A DNA stretch of 52,641 nt from CAJINA01 sp964647585 (GCA_964647585.1 CAZYGG010000024.1:1-52641), one strand, 5' to 3'; counted from the stretch's first letter, positions 26,393-35,464 are shown. Notes: generated by a model from the sequence alone, not told the origin. A program made the numbers and translations.

Positions 26393-26725
26393 GGTCTACA
26401 CAGGATTGATTAAATTGCCCAACTTATTATTATGTCGCTGGCGCGTTTTGGGGACGATTTAGTTATTTGAACTAATTTACTGATTTGGCAGGCAATGGTG
26501 CGTAAGCACCAAACAAATTTGATTTCATCATGTTATGAAATTTCAACAACGATTGGTCGTTTCTCTAAAGCGGCTTTTGCGGGTTATTATCACGGTTAGG
26601 CCGCCAGCGTGTTTTTTCCCGAATTAGTTATTTTTCAGATGATTATCCGTAAAACGTGCGTTTCGATTTGCTTTTCATTTCAGTTTTAGAGCCGCTCGCA
26701 TGCTTGAGGATCAGAACACCACGGG
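26393..26725. other. Spacer upstream of dinJ with attC-like core sites and hairpins
   Basis: No gene is seen. On the - strand GCCTAAC (26601-26595) and GTTGGGC (26423-26417) match the two core sites of an attC, but they are 185 bp apart, longer than usual. A GGTGC-gtaa-GCACC hairpin lies near 26490. The motif TTAGTTATTT occurs twice (about 26459 and 26626), each time after a GCG-rich GTTTT stretch. Confidence 0.3.
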
Positions 26726-27079
26726 TCAGGCACCGATGGTGTTCCGGACGATACCGATAAGCCGCTCGGGATCAAATGGCTTTTTTACAAACGCAATGGC
26801 ATCTTTGACGGCATGGTCCCCATCGATACCACTGATGACAATGATGGGAATATCTCTCACGTCTTTCTCCTTGCGCAGCTTACGGTAGAAGCGGGGGCCC
26901 CACTCCCGGGGCATTTCCAGGTCAAGGGTAATTAGATCGGGTTTTTCTTTTCTAACCGTTTCGAGGCCTTCCATGGCGCTGGACGCGGCACAGGTTTCGT
27001 ACCCGTTATCGCTGAAGACCGCCTGGAGGTATTTTACAATTACCGGATCATCATCGATGATTAATATCTTTTTTGCCAT
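26726..27079 (-). CDS. Single-domain response regulator downstream of the Tmc genes
   Basis: CheY-like receiver of 117 residues with the acidic pocket IIDDDP, phosphoacceptor Asp53 (LITLDLEMP), the Thr/Ser in VISGI and Lys98/99 (FVKKPF). It has no output domain, so it must act by protein contact or as a phosphate relay. It is a paralogue of the receiver at 34031-34435; both have a GP(R/Q)-x-YR-x-L stretch and IPIIVISG-like strand. It lies about 190 bp after tmcA with palindromes between, so cotranscription is uncertain. Confidence 0.9.
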   Translation of the reverse strand: MAKKILIIDDDPVIVKYLQAVFSDNGYETCAASSAMEGLETVRKEKPDLITLDLEMPREWGPRFYRKLRKEKDVRDIPIIVISGIDGDHAVKDAIAFVKKPFDPERLIGIVRNTIGA

Positions 27080-27116
27080 AACGTCTCCCGTTTTTGATTG
27101 CCTTTACTTTTGGTTC

Positions 27117-27238
27117 TTCTCCCAATTAGTTGGGAGAAAGGGTTCCAGGGCTCCAGGGTTCAAGGATCCAAGTGTTTAATTCTTTACATTTTTTAGCATT
27201 TTCCTCGAATCCTTGACCCCTTGACTCCTTGAACCCTT
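27117..27238. repeat. Two palindromes between tmcA and the response regulator gene
   Basis: A perfect inverted repeat TTCTCCCAA-ttag-TTGGGAGAA (27117-27138) is followed by a larger hairpin. The arms of the larger one, 27138-27171 and 27204-27238, are about 80% complementary and made of AAGGGTTC, CAGGG and CAAGGATTC-type units. Read on the - strand these lie after tmcA and could end the Tmc transcript. The large hairpin has the look of a dispersed repeat. Confidence 0.6.
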
Positions 27239-27268
27239 CATTTAGATCAACTCTTTTGGAGAGGATCC

Positions 27269-27649
27269 TTATTTCTTATGACACTCGCCGCACATGACCG
27301 GCCCCGCTTTCTCTTTCGCGTGGCACCCCTTGCAATTTTTATGGAAAGCCTTCATCAATCCGGGGCGGCTGCCTTCGGATTCAATCTCGTGACAGTCGGA
27401 ACAGGCCTGGTCCTCGGATGATTCATCTTCAACCAGCTCTCCCTCTTCGTAAACATGGTGACATTCAGAGCACTCTTCAATTCCGGCATTTTCATTGTGC
27501 GCGTCATGTATAAAAATGGACGGTGAACGCCGGGCATTCTCAAACACGCCGTTGTCCACTGCCACCATGTCTTCCTGGGAGTACGCGCTGGTAAGCAGCA
27601 AAGCTGATATCAGGCCGATGAAAGCGATCATAATTATGCGGTTTCTCAT
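27269..27649 (-). CDS. tmcA: Tmc complex tetrahaem cytochrome c3 (TmcA)
   Basis: Periplasmic type II cytochrome c3 of 126 residues. A signal peptide (MRNRIIMIAFIGLISALLL, then TSAYS) is followed by four haem motifs: CSECHH, CSDCH, CKGCH and CGECH. Class III-type histidine ligands are in FIHDAHNENAG. It takes electrons from periplasmic hydrogenase or formate dehydrogenase via cytochrome c3 and passes them to the membrane part. The start at 27649 follows GAGGCGCG and gives a proper signal; the frame is open further upstream but overlaps tmcB. Last gene of the tmcDCBA group. Confidence 0.92.
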   Translation of the reverse strand: MRNRIIMIAFIGLISALLLTSAYSQEDMVAVDNGVFENARRSPSIFIHDAHNENAGIEECSECHHVYEEGELVEDESSEDQACSDCHEIESEGSRPGLMKAFHKNCKGCHAKEKAGPVMCGECHKK

Positions 27650-27665
27650 TTTTACGCGCCTCCTG

Positions 27666-29006
27666 TTATACTTCCGGTTTTTCCATGACTTCATAAAGGA
27701 TATCACCGATGAATTTAATTTCCTGTCCGACTCCGAAGTGATGAATGATATCCTCCAGGCCGCTGTGACAGTTGTGACAGGGGGCAATCAGCACCTTGGC
27801 CCCTTTTGTTTTAGACTCGAAAAGCTGTTCCGCCTTGACCTTGTTGCCTTCCATGCGGGTCATCTTATAGGGCGGGCCGCAATTGATCACGCCGCCTCCG
27901 GCGATACAGCAGTAATTGTGCTCCCGGTTGGGGTGCATTTCGATCAGTTCTTCACAGATCGCCCGGACGACATACCGGGCTTTCTCGTGCAATCCACCGC
28001 CGCGCACCACATTGCACGGATCGTGCAGGGTGACCGGTGTCTCGAATTTCTTCTTGATCTTGATCTTGCCTGACTTGAGAAGATCGTAATAAAACTCGAT
28101 GGCGTGGACAATTGGTATCGGCGAGTTTTTCCATCCCAGCCAGCGGTTGCCCACATCGTACACGGACCGGAAGGCGTGCCCACACTCACCCATGACGATC
28201 TTCTTCACCTTCAGGCGGGTGGCGGTTTCAAAATGATGCCGTTTCAAACGCCCCATCAACTCATTGTCGCCGGTGAACATGGCCATATCGCTGTTGTCCC
28301 ATCCCGAGGAGGCCGGCATGGTCCAGTTGACCCCGGCCACATCCATGATAACCGCCGCCTGGTAGATCAACTGGGCCTGGAATTTGGGTTCCGGACCGAT
28401 CACGGAATACATGATATCCGCCCCCTCTTTCTCCAGGGGAATCCGCAGGGTGGGAATTTCAGCCTGGGCCTCTTCCTCCTGCCACTGCAGGGTATCCGGC
28501 CATTCGTCAGCCTTGACCCACATCTGGTTCATGGTGACGGAATGGCTATGGGCGGTATCCTGAATATATCGGGGCGTAACCCCCAGCAGATGGTTCATAC
28601 GCCTGACCACCGTCATGATGTAGGCGATGTCAATCCCGAAAGGACAATACATGGCGCAGCGCTTACACAGGTTGCACTCGGTCTGGGAAATCCGCACCAT
28701 GTCCCGGACAAAATCGATATCGACCCGCCCCTTTCTTTTTATGATTTCCCACATGGTCTGCTTGACTTTTCCGACCGGCGAATAGGCCGGATCTTTGTCG
28801 TGGGAAAGATAATAGTGACAGGCGTCCGAACAGAGCCCGCAATGGATACAGGTTTGCACGTAGGTCTTCAGCCGGGCACCGGTTTCTCCAACGAGAACTT
28901 TATTAATGACCTGTTGTATCTTCTCTTCGGTCAGTTTCGCGAGGCCGGCTTCAGTAGCTTCATCAAGAACCTTTTCTTGTACCGGATTTTCTTCGGTTGC
29001 AGTCAT
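27666..29006 (-). CDS. tmcB: Tmc complex CCG-domain iron-sulfur protein (TmcB)
   Basis: Cytoplasmic HdrD/DsrK-like subunit of 446 residues. Two N-terminal [4Fe-4S] motifs are CIHCGLCSDAC and CNLCKRCAMYCPFG. Two CCG-type cysteine groups follow (CNVVRGGGL and YCCIAGGGV, CHNCHSGLED). In this family they can bind a non-cubane cluster that acts on disulfides or other two-electron acceptors. It should receive electrons from TmcC on the inner face of the membrane. The ATG follows AAGGAG by seven bases; a frame to 29039 has no site. Confidence 0.93.
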   Translation of the reverse strand: MTATEENPVQEKVLDEATEAGLAKLTEEKIQQVINKVLVGETGARLKTYVQTCIHCGLCSDACHYYLSHDKDPAYSPVGKVKQTMWEIIKRKGRVDIDFVRDMVRISQTECNLCKRCAMYCPFGIDIAYIMTVVRRMNHLLGVTPRYIQDTAHSHSVTMNQMWVKADEWPDTLQWQEEEAQAEIPTLRIPLEKEGADIMYSVIGPEPKFQAQLIYQAAVIMDVAGVNWTMPASSGWDNSDMAMFTGDNELMGRLKRHHFETATRLKVKKIVMGECGHAFRSVYDVGNRWLGWKNSPIPIVHAIEFYYDLLKSGKIKIKKKFETPVTLHDPCNVVRGGGLHEKARYVVRAICEELIEMHPNREHNYCCIAGGGVINCGPPYKMTRMEGNKVKAEQLFESKTKGAKVLIAPCHNCHSGLEDIIHHFGVGQEIKFIGDILYEVMEKPEV

Positions 29007-29087
29007 TTTCAGCTCCTTGTGAGCAGATAGATGGATCAATTACGTTGACAACTAATGCTAAAAATCAGTCAGACGTTTATCGCCCGA

Positions 29088-29747
29088 TCACCAGTCCCGG
29101 GCATGCCGGACCCCGCCGAATTCGGAACCCATATAGGCCCGTGTAAACGGAGAAAAAAGCATGTGACTCAAACGGGTAAATGGAATCGCAACCAGCATGA
29201 TCTCTCCGGACACAATATGTAAAATCATCATGACCGGGTAGTTAAACCACTGCTGGTAAGCCATATAGCCGGTAATGAACGGCGCGGCCACGATGGCCAG
29301 GATAACAAAATCCGACGCCGAAGTGACATACTGCACTTCCGGGGAAAACAGCCGGCGCAGCAAGAAAAACAGGCAGCTGCCCACCACGGCCAGGGTCATG
29401 ATGTCCGCCACCCCGTCGGGCAGGGTCGCCCAACTGATATTCCAGGCTTCATCAAAAAGAACGATATGCCCCAGCAGGAAAAGGGGGGTTATCAGCAGGC
29501 ACAGGTGAAAAATGAACGTTACCGTAGTCATGACCGGGTGTTTGCGCATATTGACCGTGGCAAAAGGGGTCAGCCAGTGAAAAATAGACCTGAAACTGTA
29601 ATTCCAGCTCATATAGCTGAAAATCCATTTTTCCTTGGCATTGACCAGCCGGAGCATACTGATAATCCGGTACAGGCTGCCGCCGATAAACAGAATAAAG
29701 GCCACCCACACCAGGGGGCCGCTGACAAAATTATATAGCTGCTGCAT
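29088..29747 (-). CDS. tmcC: Tmc complex cytochrome b-type membrane subunit (TmcC)
   Basis: NarI/DsrM-like membrane protein of 219 residues with about five helices and conserved histidines (FHWLTPFA, FIFHLCLLITP, ILHIVSGEIMLVAIPFTRL) that can bind b haems. It carries electrons from periplasmic TmcA to cytoplasmic TmcB. It is clearly paralogous to the subunit at 37546-38223, including the LHI-(V/L)-SGE-x-x-L-(V/I)-AIPFT-(R/K)-LSH stretch. It follows tmcD after 14 bp. Confidence 0.93.
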   Translation of the reverse strand: MQQLYNFVSGPLVWVAFILFIGGSLYRIISMLRLVNAKEKWIFSYMSWNYSFRSIFHWLTPFATVNMRKHPVMTTVTFIFHLCLLITPLFLLGHIVLFDEAWNISWATLPDGVADIMTLAVVGSCLFFLLRRLFSPEVQYVTSASDFVILAIVAAPFITGYMAYQQWFNYPVMMILHIVSGEIMLVAIPFTRLSHMLFSPFTRAYMGSEFGGVRHARDW

Positions 29748-29761
29748 CGTATCCTCCCTGA

Positions 29762-31024
29762 TTAACTTGCAAAGTCTGCAACCGGCACCACCCGCCGGTA
29801 ATAAACACCGGCCTCCACGGAACGCACCAGCAGTTTATCGCCATCCGGACTGAATACCGGATCCCAGAGGGCATCGCACTCCTGTTTCCACAGCTGGTCA
29901 TTGAGGGCAATGGTGTACTTGCCGTTCTTTTCGACCCGGGCAGCCACCGTTTCGCCCCCGGGGCTGAATACCGGCTGCCAGGCCATGTCGAAGCTGTTTT
30001 GCCACGCGGCCCCGTCAACCGCCACGTGCCAACTTGATCCGCTTTTCCCCAAAGCTGCGACCCGCGTAGAATCCGGGCTGAACACCACTTCTTCCACCAG
30101 ATCATCGAAGGTAACCGACCAGGGCTGTTGATCTACGGCAACCGTCCACTTCCCGTAGGCCGGAGCCACAACCGCCGCGATCTTTTGCCCATTCGGGCTG
30201 AAGAGCTGATGCCACAACTGGACAAACTTGCGGTCCCAGAGAAGGTTTCCGTCCGCGGCCAGGGCCCATTTCCCGTCGATCCGCACCGGCGCAACCACGG
30301 CCCCCGTCAGCGGATTGAAAACCGGTTCCCAGACACTGGTGTAGCTCTTGTCCCAGGTCTGCCCGTTCACCGCGATAGTGTAATCATACAGCGTTGTTCT
30401 CACCTCGGCGGCCAGATTCTGGCCGTCTTGACTGATCGCCATATTCCAAACGTTTACAAACCGGCTGTCCCACGCTTTGCCGTTGAGGGCGGCCGTGAAG
30501 GCACCCTCCTGGAATTTCGCGATGTCGGCCTCCCCATAGGACGCCACCTGCACGGAGGCGGCCGTGGCCGCGCCGTCACGGCTGACCGCAAAGTGGTTCA
30601 TGCTGTCATACTGCTCTTCCCAGGCAACCCCGTCCACGGCCATGCTGTAGGTCATCTCTTTTTGGACCGCGGCAACGATCTTCTTACCATCTTCGCTGAA
30701 CTGGGTGTCCCACAGGTAGTCATACATATTTTCCCAGGGAACGCCGTCCACGGCCAGGGTCCATTCGCCCATATCGGCCACTATCGCCGTGAGGCGGCCA
30801 TCCGGTGAAAAACGCAGGTACCAGATCTTTTCGAAAGTCTCCTCCCAGGGGGTACCGTTCACACAGACCTTGAACTCCCCCTCATCGACATTGACGATCG
30901 CGGCCACCTGCTCACCATCCGGACTGGCCTGCGGTTCCTCAACCCAGGTGAACTGGTCGCCCCATTCCCCAAAGGCGATCTTTTTTTCACCCGGTTCCCA
31001 ATCCCAGTTTTCTATCTCTGTCAT
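29762..31024 (-). CDS. tmcD: Tryptophan-rich repeat protein of the Tmc complex (TmcD)
   Basis: Protein of 420 residues made of about eight repeats of roughly 47 residues, each of the form FSPDG, A-A-x-V, W-x-x-A-V-D-G-x-x-W, likely a beta-propeller. Examples are LAVDGVPWENMYDYLW, VAVDQQPWSVTFDDLV and VAVDGAAWQNSFDMAW. There is no signal peptide and no membrane helix. TmcD is the fourth member of the complex and its biochemical role is not known; a propeller suggests a docking surface. Here it is the first gene of the tmcDCBA order, opposite to the ABCD order I recall for Desulfovibrio. Confidence 0.88.
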   Translation of the reverse strand: MTEIENWDWEPGEKKIAFGEWGDQFTWVEEPQASPDGEQVAAIVNVDEGEFKVCVNGTPWEETFEKIWYLRFSPDGRLTAIVADMGEWTLAVDGVPWENMYDYLWDTQFSEDGKKIVAAVQKEMTYSMAVDGVAWEEQYDSMNHFAVSRDGAATAASVQVASYGEADIAKFQEGAFTAALNGKAWDSRFVNVWNMAISQDGQNLAAEVRTTLYDYTIAVNGQTWDKSYTSVWEPVFNPLTGAVVAPVRIDGKWALAADGNLLWDRKFVQLWHQLFSPNGQKIAAVVAPAYGKWTVAVDQQPWSVTFDDLVEEVVFSPDSTRVAALGKSGSSWHVAVDGAAWQNSFDMAWQPVFSPGGETVAARVEKNGKYTIALNDQLWKQECDALWDPVFSPDGDKLLVRSVEAGVYYRRVVPVADFAS

Positions 31025-31060
31025 AATCCCTCCTTAAAGGGTCTGTTTGGAAGCTCTCTT

Positions 31061-31831
31061 CTACGTCCGGGCCGGTTCGCCCGACCGTTTACTCTCCTCC
31101 GACCGGGTATCTCCCAGCAGCAGCCACGCACCGGCCGGTTCAACCAGCGGATAGGCCGATATCGTCAGGGCCACTTTTTCCAGCCGGGCATTCACCACAT
31201 ACACATTGTCCGTCCGGGGGACCGACGGATCACCAAAGGCCCTTTTTTTAAAACTGGCCATCACCACCCCCAGCGAGTCCTGGTGGAAGATATTTTCAAT
31301 TCCGAGGCCGATAAGCTCTTTTTCAACCCGTCCTACAACCCGGGCCCAGGATGCATTCCCGCCCCAGAAATGAAAGTCCTTGTACACGGCCGCCGGCATA
31401 TCCAGTTGATGCACCAGTTGAATCCGGGGCAGAAAGGTTTCCTGGAAATAGCGACAGTCCCCGCATTGCCCCTGGCAAAAGGTTGCCGATGAATCCTTGC
31501 CCACAAAGCAGGGTTCCAGCTGGTTTTTGAAAACCGCACACCCCCGGCAGCCATTAAGATGGTTACTGCTTTGAAAATAGTCCCAGCATTTCTGGATGGT
31601 TCGAAAAAGGGGTGCCAGGTCGGCACCGGCGGCTAACTGGTCCGGGATTTCCCGACCGGTAGATTTTAGAAAGAAGATCAATTCCGAGGCCGGAATCGAA
31701 TAGTTGCGGCCTTTTCGCTCGGCATGCAGTTTCCGGGAGCGGATCCATAAGCCAACTGTATTGCGGTTCACCCCGCAAATGGCAGCTACCTGGGAAACAG
31801 TCAGAATTTGTTGTTGATTCCCCTGGATCAT
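31061..31831 (-). CDS. HTH regulator with cysteine-rich middle domain, upstream of tmcD
   Basis: Protein of 256 residues. An excisionase/MerR-like helix-turn-helix (about 8-55; VSQVAAICGVNRNTVGLWIR) is followed by a cysteine-rich region with Cys82, 95, 98, 108, 119, 123 and 126 (GCRGC, CFVG, CQGQCGDC). A C-terminal PAS-like part follows (about 140-235). It is 36 bp upstream of tmcD and probably in the same operon, so it is a good candidate regulator of the Tmc genes. The cysteines could hold an FeS cluster or zinc and sense redox state. I do not recognise a named family for the whole protein. Confidence 0.75.
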   Translation of the reverse strand: MIQGNQQQILTVSQVAAICGVNRNTVGLWIRSRKLHAERKGRNYSIPASELIFFLKSTGREIPDQLAAGADLAPLFRTIQKCWDYFQSSNHLNGCRGCAVFKNQLEPCFVGKDSSATFCQGQCGDCRYFQETFLPRIQLVHQLDMPAAVYKDFHFWGGNASWARVVGRVEKELIGLGIENIFHQDSLGVVMASFKKRAFGDPSVPRTDNVYVVNARLEKVALTISAYPLVEPAGAWLLLGDTRSEESKRSGEPART

Positions 31832-32046
31832 CTTTTTCCAATAGGCAAACTGACTTTTTGACTACCAGATATTGTCAAGGCTCTATTTTGCAACAATTAA
31901 CTGGTCTAATTACACTACAGACCATTACAGCGTCAAGTTAAAAATAGCGCTGCACGGCCATCGCCGGACAGCCGCAACAGGTCCCGCGATCAGGGTTCCG
32001 CAAAGATGCGATTATATTATTAGGGGGTTGTTTTACCTGGAGGCAA

Positions 32047-33969
32047 TCACCCGGCCTGGGTGTATATACGGGGCAAACGCAGGGTAAAGCAGGTCTCCTG
32101 GCCGGAAGTTGAATCAACGGTGATGGAGCCGCCGTGTTGGGCGACAATTTCCCGGGCCAGGTAGAGACCAAACCCGGTCCCCCGGCGACCCTTGGATGAG
32201 AAAAAGAGGGTAAACATCTTCTCCTGGTTTTCCGGGTTGATGCCGGTGCCGTTGTCGATGACCCGCACAGCCACCCCTGCAGTGCCGGGCTCAACCTCAA
32301 GACGCACCACGTGTTCGGATTTCGAAATATCATCCAGGCAGGCATCCAGGGCATTTTCGATAATGCTGATCAGGGCAGATTGGAGGGCGACCTCGTCAAT
32401 CTGGAATTCTCCGGCCGGACCGTCCAGTTTTTGGGTAAATTCTACCGGGGTGTTGATAAATTTGGAGCTGGCGATATCCGTAAGGTCGTTGATAAAACAC
32501 TGCACCGTTACTGTTTCGATGCGCAGAGGGCGATCTTTGACGTAATATAAGATATCCAGGAAAAGCTTGCGGATTCGTTCCGACATTGTCTGGACGGCAT
32601 CGACGCCCGCTTTGACCTTGTCGTCATCGGTCTGGTTCAATCCGGAGGTCAACAGGTAAACCCCGGCATCCAGGCCGGTCAAGATCCCCTTGACCCCATG
32701 GGAAATGGACCCGATCATCATGCCCAGCGAGGCCAGATGATCCTGCAGTTGCCTGATCTGGGTGATATCGGTAGCCATCTCCATAACCTGGGAAATTTCA
32801 CCGGAGGCATCCCGGATCGGCGCAGTGGAAACCAGCACATTTATCTGCTGTCCGGAACTGGCGGTAACCACCATCTCAGACTGGTGCGATTGCCCGTCCT
32901 TAAATGTTTTTTCAACCGGACAATCTTCGCAGGCCCTCTCCCGGTTCTTGTACACCTGGAAGCAGTGCTCACCGGCTCGCTCGCCGAAGGTTTCCTGGAA
33001 CTTGCGGTTGGCGGCCGTCAGGTTAAAGTCCGGATCCTGAACGGTTATATAGCAGGGAACTTCATCGAAAAGCTGCTGATAACGCTCCCGGCTGCTCCGC
33101 AGTTCTTCCTGCAGTCGCTGCACCTCGGAAATATCCACCGATATCTCCAGGACCAGTTCCATCTCTCCGGATGTGTTCGTGATCGGCGCAGTGTGGACGA
33201 TCACCGGGAACTCGCGGTCGTCGGCATAGCGGAGGGTCTCTTTCTGGCGCACCCCCAGGCCCGTTTCAAATGTTTTGGCCACCGGGCAATCGCCACCGTC
33301 AGCATGAACCGATTGGTAGATCGCCCAGCTGTCACTCCCGATCTTGTCTCCCAGCCGGTCTTTGTAAAGCTGGTTTGCGGCCAGGACCTTCAACTGACGG
33401 TTGTGGATGGAGACAAAGCAGGGCATTTCATTGAAGTAGCGGAGCCCGCCCTCGAGATCGCCGGCAATATCCACAATGGCCGCCGACAGCCCGTCAACCG
33501 CCTGTCCCAGGGCCGCCAGGCGTTCAAGCTCCACCAGCCGGGCGGACTTTTCCGCAACCAGGTTTTCCAGGTTTTCCGTATACGCTCTCAGCTGGCCACG
33601 CATATCCAGGCGTTCATTGGCTCTCTTCAGGGCAATGTCAAGGACATCATCATTGATAGGTTTGGTGACAAAATCCGTGGCTTCCAGTTTAAGGCTCTGA
33701 ATGGCCAGTTCCATATCTCCGTGGCCGGTAATCATGATCACTTCCGTATCCGGGCTTTCCTTTTTGATGGCTTTGAGCAAAGCGATGCCATCCATACCCG
33801 GCATCTTGATGTCCGTAAGCACAATCTGAGGGCGGTGCCTTTGAAACAGTTCCAGGGCCTGCTCTCCGTTTTCCGCCTTGAGAACGTTGTAGCCGCTGTC
33901 TTCAAGGGAAATTCCGAGAACCTTCCGGATGCCTTCTTCGTCATCGACCAGCAGGATCGTATTGTCCAT
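32047..33969 (-). CDS. Receiver-first hybrid histidine kinase with two PAS domains
   Basis: Kinase of 640 residues: receiver domain (1-120, phosphoacceptor Asp53 in VLTDIKMPGMD), a coiled coil and two PAS domains that each contain a short Cys motif (CPVAKTFETG, CPVEKTFKDG). A phospho-acceptor helix with SISHGVKG near residue 420 precedes an HATPase domain (NALDAC, DNGTGINPENQ, GTGFGLYLAREI). It has no membrane segment, so it is cytoplasmic. The start MDNTILLVDDEE at 33969 was chosen because the longer frame overlaps the upstream gene. It lies 61 bp after a single-domain response regulator, its probable partner. Confidence 0.9.
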   Translation of the reverse strand: MDNTILLVDDEEGIRKVLGISLEDSGYNVLKAENGEQALELFQRHRPQIVLTDIKMPGMDGIALLKAIKKESPDTEVIMITGHGDMELAIQSLKLEATDFVTKPINDDVLDIALKRANERLDMRGQLRAYTENLENLVAEKSARLVELERLAALGQAVDGLSAAIVDIAGDLEGGLRYFNEMPCFVSIHNRQLKVLAANQLYKDRLGDKIGSDSWAIYQSVHADGGDCPVAKTFETGLGVRQKETLRYADDREFPVIVHTAPITNTSGEMELVLEISVDISEVQRLQEELRSSRERYQQLFDEVPCYITVQDPDFNLTAANRKFQETFGERAGEHCFQVYKNRERACEDCPVEKTFKDGQSHQSEMVVTASSGQQINVLVSTAPIRDASGEISQVMEMATDITQIRQLQDHLASLGMMIGSISHGVKGILTGLDAGVYLLTSGLNQTDDDKVKAGVDAVQTMSERIRKLFLDILYYVKDRPLRIETVTVQCFINDLTDIASSKFINTPVEFTQKLDGPAGEFQIDEVALQSALISIIENALDACLDDISKSEHVVRLEVEPGTAGVAVRVIDNGTGINPENQEKMFTLFFSSKGRRGTGFGLYLAREIVAQHGGSITVDSTSGQETCFTLRLPRIYTQAG

Positions 33970-34030
33970 TTGGGTATATGCTCCGGGGTAGAACTTATCT
34001 AAAAAAAGTCTTTTGAGATAGGTTCCAGTG

Positions 34031-34435
34031 TCATGCGTCTGGATCCAGGATTGATCGAATCGCCTTGATAAGATCATCATGCTTGACCGGTTTTTCGAAA
34101 TAGGCTGCGGGCAGAGGAATCCCGCCCCCGGCCCCCACATTCAACATTTTGAGATAGTGAAAAAAGGAGTCTTTTTTAACGCCGGAAAGCATGATCACGG
34201 GAATATGCGCAAGTTCTTGATCCGACTTCAGCCGACGGTAAGTCTGGGGCCCACCCTCACCGGGCATCATGACATCCAGTATAATCAGGTCGGGAATCAC
34301 TTCCCGCGCCTTCTGCAGCCCTTCACGACCATCACGGGTAATGAAAGGCTGGTAGCCGCTGGTTTCAAGCAGGGTTTTCAGAAAAATCCGCATGTCCATC
34401 TCGTCATCGGCGATAAGAACCTTGCGTTTTTCCAT
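34031..34435 (-). CDS. Single-domain response regulator downstream of the Hmc genes
   Basis: Receiver of 134 residues with IADDEMD, phosphoacceptor Asp54 (IILDVMMPGEGG), MLSGV and FEKPV. An insert of about ten residues (LNVGAGGGIPLPAA) precedes the last strand, which is unusual. It is a paralogue of the receiver downstream of tmcA. In Desulfovibrio the hmc operon also ends in a response regulator gene (rrf1); this may be the counterpart, though similarity to Rrf1 itself was not tested. Confidence 0.88.
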   Translation of the reverse strand: MEKRKVLIADDEMDMRIFLKTLLETSGYQPFITRDGREGLQKAREVIPDLIILDVMMPGEGGPQTYRRLKSDQELAHIPVIMLSGVKKDSFFHYLKMLNVGAGGGIPLPAAYFEKPVKHDDLIKAIRSILDPDA

Positions 34436-34512
34436 TATCAGCTGCCTGTCTCCAAAACTAAGCGGCCGACCCGTGTCAGGTAACTGCGGGCCGGCCGGGG
34501 ATGGGTAAGGTA

Positions 34513-35430
34513 CTATACCGCTTTATCGGGGTGATTCACACTGGCCACCGGGCAAGCAGCCCGCAAGACAACTTGTTCGACCGTACTGCCGAGTTCCGCG
34601 TCCTCCAGATCAACTTCCCGGGTATGGTGCGCCATAACGATCAAGTCGGCCTGTTTATCCCGCGCAAATTTCAGGATTTCGACATACGGAGTCCCTTCCC
34701 AGATCTCAACATCGACGTTGTCATAGCCTTCCAGCAGCGGCATGTATTTTTTATCTATCTTTTCCTTGGCCTCAGCGATCTGGGCCTCAATTTCAACCTG
34801 GCTCTTTATCTGCCCGGTACTGCCCAAAGAAATATCGGCGGCATGAAACACGTGCAGTTTGGCCCCCACGGTTTTGGCCAGTTTAGCAGCCCAGCGGAAG
34901 GCCGATTCCGATGCCCTCGAAAAATCGGTCCCGATCACGATGTTTGAAAAGAGTTTCCAACAGGTGGTACAGGGGCGGTTGATAATGACAACCGGGCACC
35001 GGGCTGCCTTGGCCACTTTCTGCATGGTGCTGCCCACGACAGAGCGGTAGCGCGTGGCGCCGACATCCTCTTCGCGGGTGTGTGCGCCCATAACAATCAT
35101 ATCCATGTCTTCCTGGCGCGCTTTTCTAAGAATTTCCCGCGCAGGGGCACCGACGACGGTTTCGATAACCGAGTTTTCACTGTCTTCAAGCAGAGTGTCG
35201 TAGGTGTTTTTCAGTTCTTCCTTCACCCAATCAATATAATCCTCATCCGCGTATTCGGTTTCACCGGTCCGCATGTCTTTGACATACGGGCTGAACCCGT
35301 GGCTCGGCAGACCCAGCACATGAAAAATGTGGAGCTTCGCATCCCATTTCAATTCAAGATCAAACGCAACCTTGGCGGCGTTGTCACATGTCGGGGAGCC
35401 CGTGGTGGCGAACAATAACTTTTTAAACAT
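34513..35430 (-). CDS. Tandem universal stress protein (two UspA domains)
   Basis: Protein of 305 residues with two UspA domains (about 1-150 and 158-300). The first has the ATP-binding style loop MGAHTRE, then GSTMQKVAKAARCPV; the second has MAHHTRE, then GSTVEQVVLRAACPV. Such proteins bind ATP and act in stress responses, with partners generally unknown. It lies in the hmc gene string between a protein of unknown function and a response regulator, so a link to energy limitation is plausible but not shown. AGGAGG precedes the ATG. Confidence 0.92.
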   Translation of the reverse strand: MFKKLLFATTGSPTCDNAAKVAFDLELKWDAKLHIFHVLGLPSHGFSPYVKDMRTGETEYADEDYIDWVKEELKNTYDTLLEDSENSVIETVVGAPAREILRKARQEDMDMIVMGAHTREEDVGATRYRSVVGSTMQKVAKAARCPVVIINRPCTTCWKLFSNIVIGTDFSRASESAFRWAAKLAKTVGAKLHVFHAADISLGSTGQIKSQVEIEAQIAEAKEKIDKKYMPLLEGYDNVDVEIWEGTPYVEILKFARDKQADLIVMAHHTREVDLEDAELGSTVEQVVLRAACPVASVNHPDKAV

Positions 35431-35464
35431 GGCTGACCTCCTGATGAAGACCTGGGTATTCCAA

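Noticed and set aside
26417..26601. A second full attC site upstream of dinJ
   Set aside because: The core sites match but are 185 bp apart and the inner boxes do not pair convincingly; noted only as spacer content.
32698..34002. 434-codon + strand frame opposite the receiver-first kinase
   Set aside because: Shadow frame; the kinase on the - strand has complete receiver and ATPase motifs.
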